DNA from: an uncultured Pseudomonadota bacterium
GTDB lineage: Bacteria; Pseudomonadota; Alphaproteobacteria; Rs-D84
NCBI GenBank assembly: GCA_902776515.1
Contig: CACYQE010000001.1
Location: forward strand, 1 to 21,306
Reading direction: 5' to 3'
Length of the DNA stretch: 21,306 bases
The translations under genes were made by a program, and so were the position numbers. The notes under the pieces were generated by a model. The model was given only the letters and a program-made list of their open reading frames with translations. It made no database searches and was not told where the DNA came from. Every line of letters begins with the position of its first letter. The stretch's first letter is position 1. Of this stretch, positions 1 to 6,348 are shown piece by piece.

Positions 1-217
1 TAGCATTTATTACATCTTCTCCATTTATTTTAACTTGAACTGGATTCGTATTATCCGTAGCCGTAGCCGTAGTCATGGTCGTAGTTATGTCTGGATTTAT
101 ATATCTTAGGTTCGACGTTGACCAATAATATGGAGAGTTCCATGTCCACACAGCACTATTTTTCCCATCATACCAAACTTCATTTAATAGCTTTTCTAGT
201 TCTTGCGTCTTCTTCGC
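1..217 (-). CDS. Open frame running off the window edge, unknown product (broken or partial)
   Basis: On the minus strand a frame is free of stops from just after a TAA at 218-220 down to base 1, about 72 codons. It lies one base out of register with the gltX fragment it overlaps. The peptide starts as a plausible amphipathic helix (KTQELEKLLNEVWYDG), continues with a Trp/Tyr-rich stretch (VWTWNSPYYWSTSN), then a Thr-rich segment (TTTMTTATATDNTN), and ends VQVKINGEDVINA. The composition is reminiscent of a surface or phage-tail type protein, but I do not recognise a family. There is no ATG near its left-open beginning; the first in-frame ATG is at 74-76. It is therefore more likely a piece of a larger gene joined to gltX than a complete gene. 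Chance openness cannot be excluded. Confidence 0.4.
55..72. repeat. Three tandem CCGTAG hexamers
   Basis: Three perfect copies of CCGTAG stand in tandem, followed by degenerate copies (TCATGG, TCGTAG) up to about 84. In the minus-strand open frame they encode alternating Thr-Ala. A hexamer repeat keeps reading frame, so copy changes would alter only linker length. Confidence 0.55.
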
Positions 218-761
218 TTATATTTCTATCAAGTGCAAACTCGCCATAAATACCCGTTGCAAACCCAGCAGATGATTGTTCTGCACGAATTTTTTCCATG
301 TCTTCAGCTGTCAAAAAGCAAGGATACGCACGTCCCGTCCGCAATAATTCTGCCGCTACGCTGCGATAAATATCTTTACGTTGCGATTGAAAATAAGGCC
401 CATATTTTTCATCGTTATTATATTCAAAGCCAAATCTGTGCATTGTGTTTTTTGCGATATCAACAGCCCCCTCTACTTCACGTTTTGTATCAGTATCTTC
501 AATACGTAACATAAACACACCGCCAGATTGCGAAGCCAATTTATAATCTATTAACGCACTATACAAATTTCCGATGTGCATAAACCCAGTAGGACTTGGG
601 GCGAAACGCGTCACCATGGCACCCTCTGGTAAATTACGTGGGGGAAACTTTTCTTCTAGTTCAGCCAATGTATATTTTGGTGCCGTGCCCAAAACGCGTG
701 CAATTAAATCTTCACTTAAACCGTTTCTCATATCAAATCCTTGTATTTCTAACTTTTGCAT
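180..761 (-). pseudogene. gltX: Glutamyl-tRNA synthetase, N-terminal fragment (truncated gltX)
   Basis: Full-length GltX charges tRNA-Glu with glutamate in the cytosol. The 193 residues here cover the start of the class I catalytic domain: TRFAPSPTGFMHIGN with the HIGH-type motif at 62-65, then LRIEDTD at 85-91 and YGPYFQSQR at 120-128. The family is usually about 470-550 residues. The frame ends in TGA at 180-182, before the anticodon-binding domain and the KMSKS loop, so this piece cannot be active. The first 48 residues, including EKFPPRNLPEGAMV before the HIGH region, resemble the N-terminal extension of Clostridia GltX rather than the short start usual in proteobacteria. Its start codon is 14 bp from divergent trmB. 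Either a real rearrangement or an assembly junction cut the gene. Confidence 0.8.
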
Positions 762-776
762 TTTATACTAATTATA
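741..776 (+). promoter_or_regulatory. trmB promoter, positioned for a leaderless transcript
   Basis: TTGTAT at 741-746 (-35) and TATACT at 764-769 (-10) are separated by 17 bases. The predicted +1, seven bases after the -10, is the A of the trmB ATG at 776. No Shine-Dalgarno sequence precedes that ATG, which fits a leaderless mRNA. The -35 lies inside the gltX coding fragment. Confidence 0.5.
771..776 (-). promoter_or_regulatory. -10 box of the gltX promoter
   Basis: Minus-strand TATAAT (plus strand ATTATA) lies 9 bases before the gltX ATG. The expected transcript start is about base 764, leaving only some 3 nt of leader. No good -35 hexamer was found. It overlaps the trmB start codon and initiation region, so the two divergent promoters should exclude each other. 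Confidence 0.4.
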
Positions 777-1408
777 TGGAAAAACAAGAAATAAGAACAT
801 TTGGTCGCCGTCATGGTAAAAAACTGTCTGCCCGTAAAGAATGGCTGATGGAAAATTTATTGCCAAAAATCGCCCCAAACGAATCGGAAACAAACGAAAT
901 TCTGGAAATCGGATTCGGTGCCGGCGAACACGTCCGCGAACTTGCAATTGAAAACCCTGGTAAAATTATTATCGGTGCTGAACCTTTTATAAACGGCGTT
1001 GCCGCCCTACTTTCGGCCATTGCGGACGAAAATAATTCTTTATTGAAAGAATACAAAAACATACGTATTTGGCCGGACGATGTGCGACTTATTCTAAACA
1101 AAAATTCATATAAATTTGATGAAATATGGATTTTGCATCCGGACCCATGGCCCAAGGCCCGACACGAAAAACGCCGTCTGTTAAATCACGAATTTTTGAA
1201 ACTGTTGGGTAAAAATCTTGCAAAAAACGGGAAAATTATAATCGGCACCGATCATTGGGGATATTATGATTGGATTATTGACCAAGTTTCACAAACAAAT
1301 CTTGTTGTTAATACTGATGAAATAGAAATCATAAAAACAAGATACCAGACAAAAAATATGGCCCAAACCACCCAACCAAAATATCTTGTGTTAACTAACC
1401 AAAGCTAA
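776..1408 (+). CDS. trmB: tRNA (guanine-N7-)-methyltransferase TrmB
   Basis: TrmB uses S-adenosylmethionine to make m7G46 in the variable loop of many tRNAs. The 210-residue protein is of normal length. It has the SAM-binding glycine motif EIGFGAGEH at 44-52 and the family signature HPDPWPKARHEKRRL at 121-135. TDHWGYYDW follows at 158-166, and the segment TRYQTKNMA near the end sits at the substrate-contact position. A longer upstream frame exists, but homology begins at this ATG (MEKQEIRTFGRRHGK). The start has no ribosome-binding site and coincides with the predicted transcription start. The stop codon overlaps that of the convergent downstream gene by four bases. Confidence 0.95.
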   Translation: MEKQEIRTFGRRHGKKLSARKEWLMENLLPKIAPNESETNEILEIGFGAGEHVRELAIENPGKIIIGAEPFINGVAALLSAIADENNSLLKEYKNIRIWPDDVRLILNKNSYKFDEIWILHPDPWPKARHEKRRLLNHEFLKLLGKNLAKNGKIIIGTDHWGYYDWIIDQVSQTNLVVNTDEIEIIKTRYQTKNMAQTTQPKYLVLTNQS

Positions 1409-2100
1409 TTTTCAACAAAAACCGTCATTTTTTCATCTAATTCCGGTCGCATTTTCTTAACCAAACGAATCGTTTGCCCAACACGCATCATGTTTTTTCC
1501 AAACATAATATGTAAATCAGCATTGGTATCCCAAGATTCCAGTAAAGAAAAGATACGTCCAACAAAATCGGATTTTGCATCAAACTTTTCCCCTGTGGCA
1601 CACAATAGTAATGAATTTGCGTTAATTTTGTTTATCTTTTCAAAAACATCGCCCCAATCATAAACACCAAAATCTTCGATATTCAAGCCAACCGAAAAAC
1701 TTTTATCAAAAAACAAATCCTGACGTATGGGGGTAATTTCTTGGACAAAAGTATTCATATTTAATTTTGATAAAAACACCTGAACACCACTGGCCCCATG
1801 TCTAAATTCCGATGAAACTTTTGATGCAAAATTTGATATACAATCATCCGGCTTATCGGTTAAAAAATCAGAAAAATTAAACCTGGTCAATAAACTAATC
1901 CTGTTTTTTTCCACCCACGGCCAAATAAGTTCCGCCCCACCAACCGGCACAGATATTTTACTTATGTTGTTTTCAAGTGCCGCATCAACATAACGCACCA
2001 ACACGTGGTTATCCAAGTTGTTATCTGGTATCCACAGTGCCACACGGTCTGAAATGTCTTCAAAAAGATAATCTGTTTTTATAATCATAACTCTTTTCAT
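1405..2100 (-). CDS. Uncharacterised alpha/beta protein
   Basis: I do not recognise this 231-residue protein. It has no signal peptide or membrane segment and looks cytosolic. Predicted beta strands alternate with helices: KISVPVG near 48-54, LLTRFNF near 70-76, ASGVQVFL near 103-110, FSVGLNI near 135-141, NSLLLCATG near 162-170 and ADLHIMFG near 194-201. That rhythm would suit a TIM-barrel or aldolase-like fold, but no catalytic lysine motif can be named. It is convergent with trmB, sharing four bases at the stop codons, and divergent from the four-gene operon beginning at 2134. A second ATG at codon 5 (2088) is an alternative start. Its -10 candidate (minus TATGAT, plus-strand 2104-2109) lies three bases before the first ATG. 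Confidence 0.75.
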   Translation of the reverse strand: MKRVMIIKTDYLFEDISDRVALWIPDNNLDNHVLVRYVDAALENNISKISVPVGGAELIWPWVEKNRISLLTRFNFSDFLTDKPDDCISNFASKVSSEFRHGASGVQVFLSKLNMNTFVQEITPIRQDLFFDKSFSVGLNIEDFGVYDWGDVFEKINKINANSLLLCATGEKFDAKSDFVGRIFSLLESWDTNADLHIMFGKNMMRVGQTIRLVKKMRPELDEKMTVFVEN

Positions 2101-2112
2101 TTTATCATAAAA

Positions 2113-2123
2113 TGTGATATAAT
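2113..2123 (+). promoter_or_regulatory. Extended -10 promoter TGTGATATAAT
   Basis: TGTGATATAAT contains the extended -10 pattern TG-n-TATAAT with TATAAT at 2118-2123. The predicted +1 is about 2130, leaving roughly four bases before the ATG at 2134. There is no clear -35; the upstream sequence is T-rich. The same 11-mer recurs exactly before three other genes in the window. Confidence 0.6.
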
Positions 2124-2133
2124 CGAAAAAGAA

Positions 2134-3063
2134 ATGAAAATAAATTTTGATAAAATTTTTCTTGGAATTTTATGGTTGATGACAGCGACATTAGCCACCA
2201 CGTTTTGGATGAACACAAAATATGGCTTTAACATATTTTCATCTGAACATTGGGCATATCTGTCACAATTGCAATCACAACGCACAAATATCAAGAGTGG
2301 TTTTTATATTTCATTGGTGTTTGCCCTGATTGTATCTGTGGTTGTTCTTTATTTTTTGATACGACCACGTTTCAGAAAAATCCCCATGCCCGTGGCATCC
2401 GACACCAAATCAAACGATGTAATTGAACAACCAACCACATCCATAAAACAGGCTGATAAACAACGCACAACTCAACCAGAACAAGACAAAGACAAAACAA
2501 TCAACACAACTAATATACCACAAAACGTATTTGGTTTAAGTCGACCGATCAGCCCGATGTCTGGGACGGTTGTAAAAGATATGACACAATATAAACCGGC
2601 CCCAATGGTAAATCCCAGTCAAAACGCGGAACAACGCGAAATAGAAACAACAAAAAAAATTGATGAAATTTTTGGTAATGCCGGCTATACAGTAAAAAAA
2701 TGTTCAAACATTGCCGGAATTACACATACGGCTTTTGCGATTGGATATAATCAAAGTGTATGGGTTGGATTAACCGAAAAAACAGCTGAACAAGGACAAA
2801 GTGTAATAGATACATTGGTAACATTTTTTTCAGACACACTTGGTGAAACCGCCGAAGAAATTAATGTTCATGTGTGTATCGTTAATCCTGCAAAAGATTC
2901 TGTTTCGGAATCTGATACACTTCATCTGTTTTCAACGATTGATGAATTAAATAATTTTATGACAGAAAACCCAAATACAGAACCAGAAGACTTTGAACCA
3001 GAGATATTTGAGGCCTTCTCGTCATACATTGATACGGTTACAAACTACATAGGGAAACACTGA
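2134..3063 (+). CDS. Two-TM membrane-anchored protein with disordered linker and C-terminal domain, unknown function
   Basis: This 309-residue protein has two hydrophobic segments, about 9-27 and 57-76. They enclose a loop of some 30 residues (KYGFNIFSSEHWAYLSQLQ), and the basic stretch RPRFRK follows the second. By the positive-inside rule both ends should be cytoplasmic. Residues 85-165 are rich in Thr, Gln, Pro, Asp and Lys and are probably a disordered linker. Residues 168-300 form a compact alpha/beta region (GYTVKKCSNIAGITHTAFAIGYNQSVWVG is split by short turns), with an acidic C-terminal helix. I do not recognise a family. It is the first gene of a tight operon: its TGA overlaps the next ATG as TGATG. 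Expression probably comes from the extended -10 at 2113. Confidence 0.8.
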   Translation: MKINFDKIFLGILWLMTATLATTFWMNTKYGFNIFSSEHWAYLSQLQSQRTNIKSGFYISLVFALIVSVVVLYFLIRPRFRKIPMPVASDTKSNDVIEQPTTSIKQADKQRTTQPEQDKDKTINTTNIPQNVFGLSRPISPMSGTVVKDMTQYKPAPMVNPSQNAEQREIETTKKIDEIFGNAGYTVKKCSNIAGITHTAFAIGYNQSVWVGLTEKTAEQGQSVIDTLVTFFSDTLGETAEEINVHVCIVNPAKDSVSESDTLHLFSTIDELNNFMTENPNTEPEDFEPEIFEAFSSYIDTVTNYIGKH

Positions 3064-3566
3064 TGCAATGGACAAAAGAAAATGCTGAAAAACGTTTATC
3101 AGAACTGAAAATGCCTGATATGCCCCTGATGGAAATCCCTGTAAAAACGGTTTCGGTTGAAAAAGATTGGTTTAAAAAATACAAAGAACTTTGTCATGAA
3201 TTTACTCGCTCTTTAACCGACAGTGTTCAAGAACTGGCAATGATGAATCTTTCGCGTGACGAATTTATGGGTTTGTTAATGGGGCGACAAATTCCTGGGA
3301 ATCTGTCATTCAGGTTAAAAGTTCCATTGGTTTTTGGCGGTAAATTAGAAATCGATAATATGTTTATGTGTTTTACATTTCCACATTCGCACAACATGGA
3401 CAGATTTATACTTGAACAATCTGGGAATGAAACAATATGGGTTCCAAATCCCGCTAAGAAAATTTATATTCCAATACATTCAGTAATATCCGGCAATGGC
3501 GGTAATGCTGTTCCGGACAGACTGAACCAATTTGCGGCAACTATGTCCACGAATCGCAGGCAATAA
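3063..3566 (+). CDS. Uncharacterised 167-aa protein in accessory-type operon
   Basis: Translation is probably coupled to the upstream gene, because the start ATG shares its A with the upstream TGA. The protein lacks a signal peptide and membrane segments. Residues 1-75 look helical (KKYKELCHEFTRSLTDSVQE). Residues 80-140 are a beta-rich block containing GNLSFRLKVPLVFGGKLEID, CFTFPHSHNMDRF at 103-115 and WVPNPAKKIYIP at 126-137, followed by a Gly/Asn loop SGNGGN at 143-148. The PHSHNMDRF stretch has clustered His and Asp residues that could be functional, but I cannot assign a family or activity. It lies directly before a SUKH-like gene, a fold common among immunity proteins. A toxin or effector role is therefore possible, though only as inference. 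Confidence 0.75.
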   Translation: MQWTKENAEKRLSELKMPDMPLMEIPVKTVSVEKDWFKKYKELCHEFTRSLTDSVQELAMMNLSRDEFMGLLMGRQIPGNLSFRLKVPLVFGGKLEIDNMFMCFTFPHSHNMDRFILEQSGNETIWVPNPAKKIYIPIHSVISGNGGNAVPDRLNQFAATMSTNRRQ

Positions 3567-3583
3567 TTTCAAAAGGACATCAA

Positions 3584-4018
3584 ATGGAAATTCAAGAATT
3601 TTTATCAAACATGAAAACCAAAGGGGCTTTCTTGGCACCACCTGCGTTACCCAGTCAAATAAGTGTAACCAATATAAATTTACAAAAAATACATGCCGCG
3701 ACTATGCCATCATTTATGTTAAATTTATATAAAATATGTGGCGGAATGATTTTAGATTCTGGTTATATTTTGGGGCCCGGTGAATTCAAACAGAAAAACC
3801 AACATCCTGTTCCGGCAATTTTTCAAATCAACCAAGATATGAACAATCTGGCCCAAATGTATGGGAAAACCATATTTGGAATGAACGATTTATTTTTCTT
3901 TGCTTTTGATTCTTTTGGAAACTGTATGATGTTGGACAAACAAAACTTGCAGGTTTTACGAAAATACGATGACATAACACATGCAATGACAGATTGCTTA
4001 ATTGGTGGAAAATTTTAA
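3584..4018 (+). CDS. SUKH-like (SMI1/KNR4-type) protein, possible immunity protein
   Basis: The 144-residue protein follows the order of conserved features of SMI1/KNR4 (SUKH) domains. A helix ends in YKICGGMIL (49-57), matching the family's Y..(N/C)GG element. A variable loop follows with GYILGPGEF (60-68). The strand pair FFFAFDSFGNCMMLD (104-118) matches the usual 'f..d..Gn.i.ld' block. A short strand VLRKYDD and a final helix ITHAMTDCLIGG complete the match. SUKH domains commonly neutralise toxins of polymorphic systems, but others serve unrelated roles. The start has a ribosome-binding site, AAAGGA at 3572-3577. It follows the 167-aa gene by 17 bases and is separated from the RHH gene by a single base. 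Assignment rests on pattern recognition only. Confidence 0.55.
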   Translation: MEIQEFLSNMKTKGAFLAPPALPSQISVTNINLQKIHAATMPSFMLNLYKICGGMILDSGYILGPGEFKQKNQHPVPAIFQINQDMNNLAQMYGKTIFGMNDLFFFAFDSFGNCMMLDKQNLQVLRKYDDITHAMTDCLIGGKF

Positions 4019-4019
4019 A

Positions 4020-4235
4020 ATGAAAAAAATATCTGTATCTTTATCGGGACACCAAACAAGTATTTCGTTGGAACAAGAATTTGTTCAGATTCTGTACGAT
4101 GCGGCAAAATCCAAACGAATATCTGTGGCCGCATTAATAGCCCAAATAGATTCCGAACGCGAATTACATACAAACCTCTCGTCTGCTGTACGGGTTTGGA
4201 TTTTGAAATACGTATGCAAAAGAAACGTTAACTAA
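4020..4235 (+). CDS. Ribbon-helix-helix (RHH_4-type) DNA-binding protein
   Basis: This 71-residue protein has a beta strand with alternating residues (SVSLSGHQTSISLEQEFVQ), then a helix (LYDAAKSKRISVAALIAQID), then SERELHTNLSSAVRVWILKYV. This matches the small ribbon-helix-helix proteins of Pfam RHH_4, which I associate with Alphaproteobacteria. Such proteins dimerise and contact DNA through the N-terminal strand. The ATG at 4020 with GGTGGA ten bases upstream is preferred over a TTG at 4002, because homology begins at MKKISVSLSG. As last gene of the operon it may regulate the operon. The stop codon overlaps that of the convergent ybeY-lnt gene by four bases. Confidence 0.8.
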   Translation: MKKISVSLSGHQTSISLEQEFVQILYDAAKSKRISVAALIAQIDSERELHTNLSSAVRVWILKYVCKRNVN

Positions 4236-6241
4236 TTCCGTTTTCTTGACACTTCTGACAACCAAATTGTACACAAGCAAGATATAATCAAAATTATTAT
4301 CATCCAATTATCTCGCCCTATTTCCCGGTATGCGGTTTTATGTGTTCCCCAAACATTTCCATCCAAATGTCCGGCCTGCCCAATTGGAATATCTGCAACA
4401 ATTTCACCATTTGACAAAACAAAGGCACTGATTCCAGAATAATTAGCCCTGATAATAGGAACACCTGATTCAATAGCATACCGCCGAACCATATCCAAGT
4501 GTTGGTATGTCCCGGGCGTATTTCCAAACCAATTATCATTTGTTATGTTTATAATTGCATCAGGGGTTTTCCCGAATGGTAACAAAGAATCAGAAAAAAT
4601 TATTTCATAGCAAATCGCTGGTGCAAATGTAAAATTTTTGTCCTTGATTTTCAATGTAACAATTTCTGGACCATTTCCTGGTGTTAATTCCGCAGGTGTT
4701 GGAATTATATCACCAAACGGTCTGTATTCCCCAAAAGGAACAAGATGTGATTTACTGTATACGTTTGAAATCTGACCTTTTTCATCAGATATTATCATAG
4801 AATTATACATTTTACCGTTATTAAAATAATTAGCCCCAACCACAACAGGTTTGTTCAACTTTTGTGCCAACGGCAAAGAATCATTCGAAACTATTACAAA
4901 TGGATAAGATGTTTCAGGAAAAACAACAAAATCATATTCGCCTTCTTGTTCCGCCAGATTTGCTAAAATTTCGATATTATGTTTTGCGTTTTGCAGTGCC
5001 ATTTCCCGCGAATACGATGATTTTTGAACTGCACTTTGGGCCGGTTGAACGATACGGACCAACGGTGTCATATTATTTTCTGTATTTGAATAATTTATAT
5101 TTTTAACACCATATAAAATTCCCAAACCACCAAACAACATAAATAAAAACAATACAAACCAATTAAGACCGGCATATTTATCTTTGATAATTTCACATAT
5201 TGCGGCAATCAGACCAATAATAACAAAGGTCAAACCCAATGCACCATAAAGTGACATTGAATTTGCAATATAAATTTCATTTAATGAAATATTTGCAACT
5301 GGATTCCATGGAAATCCAGTAAACAACCATTCACGCAACCATAAAACAACCGTCCAAACACCAGCAAACAAAAACGGTCTACATGCCGGATTTGCACGCA
5401 TAGAAGATATTGACATAAACGGTATTGAAAAAATTATTCCCCCAACAATTCCTATACCTATTACAGCCGGTATCGTCCAAACAGCAAACTGAGCAGCAAG
5501 TTCCGGTACAACATAAATACTGTTCAAAACCCACCAAAACATGGCAACAGCATAAGCAAAACCGAATGGGAAAATTGTAAAAAACTTTCTGAATGCGGAC
5601 ATTCCGGGTAAATAACGAACCGACAACAAATATGCCCCACCTATTCCGATAAAGCTGCACCACCACAAATTAAACGGTGCAAAACCCAAAGCGGTCATTC
5701 CACCAAACAAAAGAAACAAAATTGTTCGTCCAACAGCCCCACCAAAGAAATTTCCAATCCATGCAAATGTTTTCGACCCAGGGCAACACATCACATCATT
5801 ACACACGCCTTCATCAGATGCATACGGATTTCGATAGCCCAATTTTTTTAATATTACCGTTTCTTTTGATTCCATACGCTCTGCATCTTTGTCGTTTAAA
5901 TGGTCATAGCCCATCAAATGTAAAACACCATGAACCACCATGTGTGCGGTATGTTCCGCAACGGATATATTTTCTTTTTTCGCTTCTTTTATAACAGTAT
6001 CCAAAGATATAAAAATATCGCCCAGCAGTATGTCATCACCCAATTCAAAAGACAAAACATTTGTCGGTTTATTAATATTGCGATACTTTTTATTTATACG
6101 TTTTATTTCTTTATCATCAACCAAAGTAACAGAAACTTCTGAATCTTTGTATACACCAGAAACAGCCGCATTGACTATTTTTTCAAAGTCTATTTTATAT
6201 TTTTTCCAACGTTTATCTTGATAATTTATAAAGACTTTCAT
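4232..6241 (-). CDS. ybeY-lnt: YbeY rRNA endonuclease fused to apolipoprotein N-acyltransferase (Lnt)
   Basis: One uninterrupted frame of 669 codons carries two enzymes. Residues 1-140 are YbeY, the zinc endoribonuclease for rRNA maturation and 70S quality control. It shows NVLSFELG at 61-68, LLGDIFIS at 72-79 and the metal motif HGVLHLMGYDH (His104, His108, His114). Residues 165-669 are Lnt, which adds the third acyl chain to lipoproteins at the inner membrane. It has an N-terminal multi-TM region (about 170-380), a periplasmic nitrilase-like domain with Glu443 (FPETSYP), Lys497 (YSKSHLVPFGEYRPFG) and Cys544 (PAICYE), and a last TM helix near 645-661. The join is a Cys-rich stretch near 140-165. 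Start at 6241 has AGGCAGG seven bases upstream; two upstream ATGs (6262, 6268) lack one. In many relatives ybeY and lnt are separate with corC between; corC is absent here. Confidence 0.93.
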   Translation of the reverse strand: MKVFINYQDKRWKKYKIDFEKIVNAAVSGVYKDSEVSVTLVDDKEIKRINKKYRNINKPTNVLSFELGDDILLGDIFISLDTVIKEAKKENISVAEHTAHMVVHGVLHLMGYDHLNDKDAERMESKETVILKKLGYRNPYASDEGVCNDVMCCPGSKTFAWIGNFFGGAVGRTILFLLFGGMTALGFAPFNLWWCSFIGIGGAYLLSVRYLPGMSAFRKFFTIFPFGFAYAVAMFWWVLNSIYVVPELAAQFAVWTIPAVIGIGIVGGIIFSIPFMSISSMRANPACRPFLFAGVWTVVLWLREWLFTGFPWNPVANISLNEIYIANSMSLYGALGLTFVIIGLIAAICEIIKDKYAGLNWFVLFLFMLFGGLGILYGVKNINYSNTENNMTPLVRIVQPAQSAVQKSSYSREMALQNAKHNIEILANLAEQEGEYDFVVFPETSYPFVIVSNDSLPLAQKLNKPVVVGANYFNNGKMYNSMIISDEKGQISNVYSKSHLVPFGEYRPFGDIIPTPAELTPGNGPEIVTLKIKDKNFTFAPAICYEIIFSDSLLPFGKTPDAIINITNDNWFGNTPGTYQHLDMVRRYAIESGVPIIRANYSGISAFVLSNGEIVADIPIGQAGHLDGNVWGTHKTAYREIGRDNWMIIILIISCLCTIWLSEVSRKRN

Positions 6242-6289
6242 TATATACCTGCCTTTTGTCATGGTCATTTGGCTTCAATTATTTACCAA

Positions 6290-6318
6290 TTGCCAAATGT
6301 ATATTTATTTAATAGAAT
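6290..6318 (+). promoter_or_regulatory. rarA promoter
   Basis: TTGCCA at 6290-6295 and TAGAAT at 6313-6318 are separated by 17 bases. The predicted +1 is near 6325, giving a leader of about 24 nt before rarA. Its -10 lies next to the opposing ybeY-lnt -10 at 6320-6325, so polymerase should occupy only one at a time. Confidence 0.55.
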
Positions 6319-6319
6319 A

Positions 6320-6330
6320 ATTATATCACA
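6320..6330 (-). promoter_or_regulatory. Extended -10 promoter of ybeY-lnt (TGTGATATAAT)
   Basis: The plus strand reads ATTATATCACA, so the minus strand has TGTGATATAAT. The predicted +1 near 6313 gives a leader of about 70 nt to the start at 6241. The -35 is weak (TTTGTT at the 17-base spacing). Confidence 0.55.
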
Positions 6331-6348
6331 AATAACGAGAATAACAAA

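Noticed and set aside
55..84. CCGTAG repeats as a CRISPR or regulatory array
   Set aside because: Units are only six bases, have no spacers and lie in frame in a coding-like sequence encoding Thr-Ala.
150..182. Alternative genetic code (TGA as Trp) or readthrough extending gltX
   Set aside because: Reading through TGA at 180-182 meets TAG within nine codons, and the added residues do not resemble GltX. TGA is also a normal stop at 3061-3063.
180..217. Programmed frameshift joining GltX to the downstream open frame
   Set aside because: The downstream peptide is not GltX-like, so a frameshift would not restore the enzyme, and no slippery sequence with a downstream structure is evident.
596..775. 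Longer trmB starting at 596
   Set aside because: It would overlap most of the gltX fragment on the other strand, and the added residues are not part of TrmB. Homology starts at the ATG at 776.
2113..2123. TGTGA as a CRP/FNR-type operator half-site at the four TGTGATATAAT copies
   Set aside because: None of the four has the inverted TCACA half at the proper spacing, while each contains TATAAT in the right direction just before a gene. A promoter explains them better.
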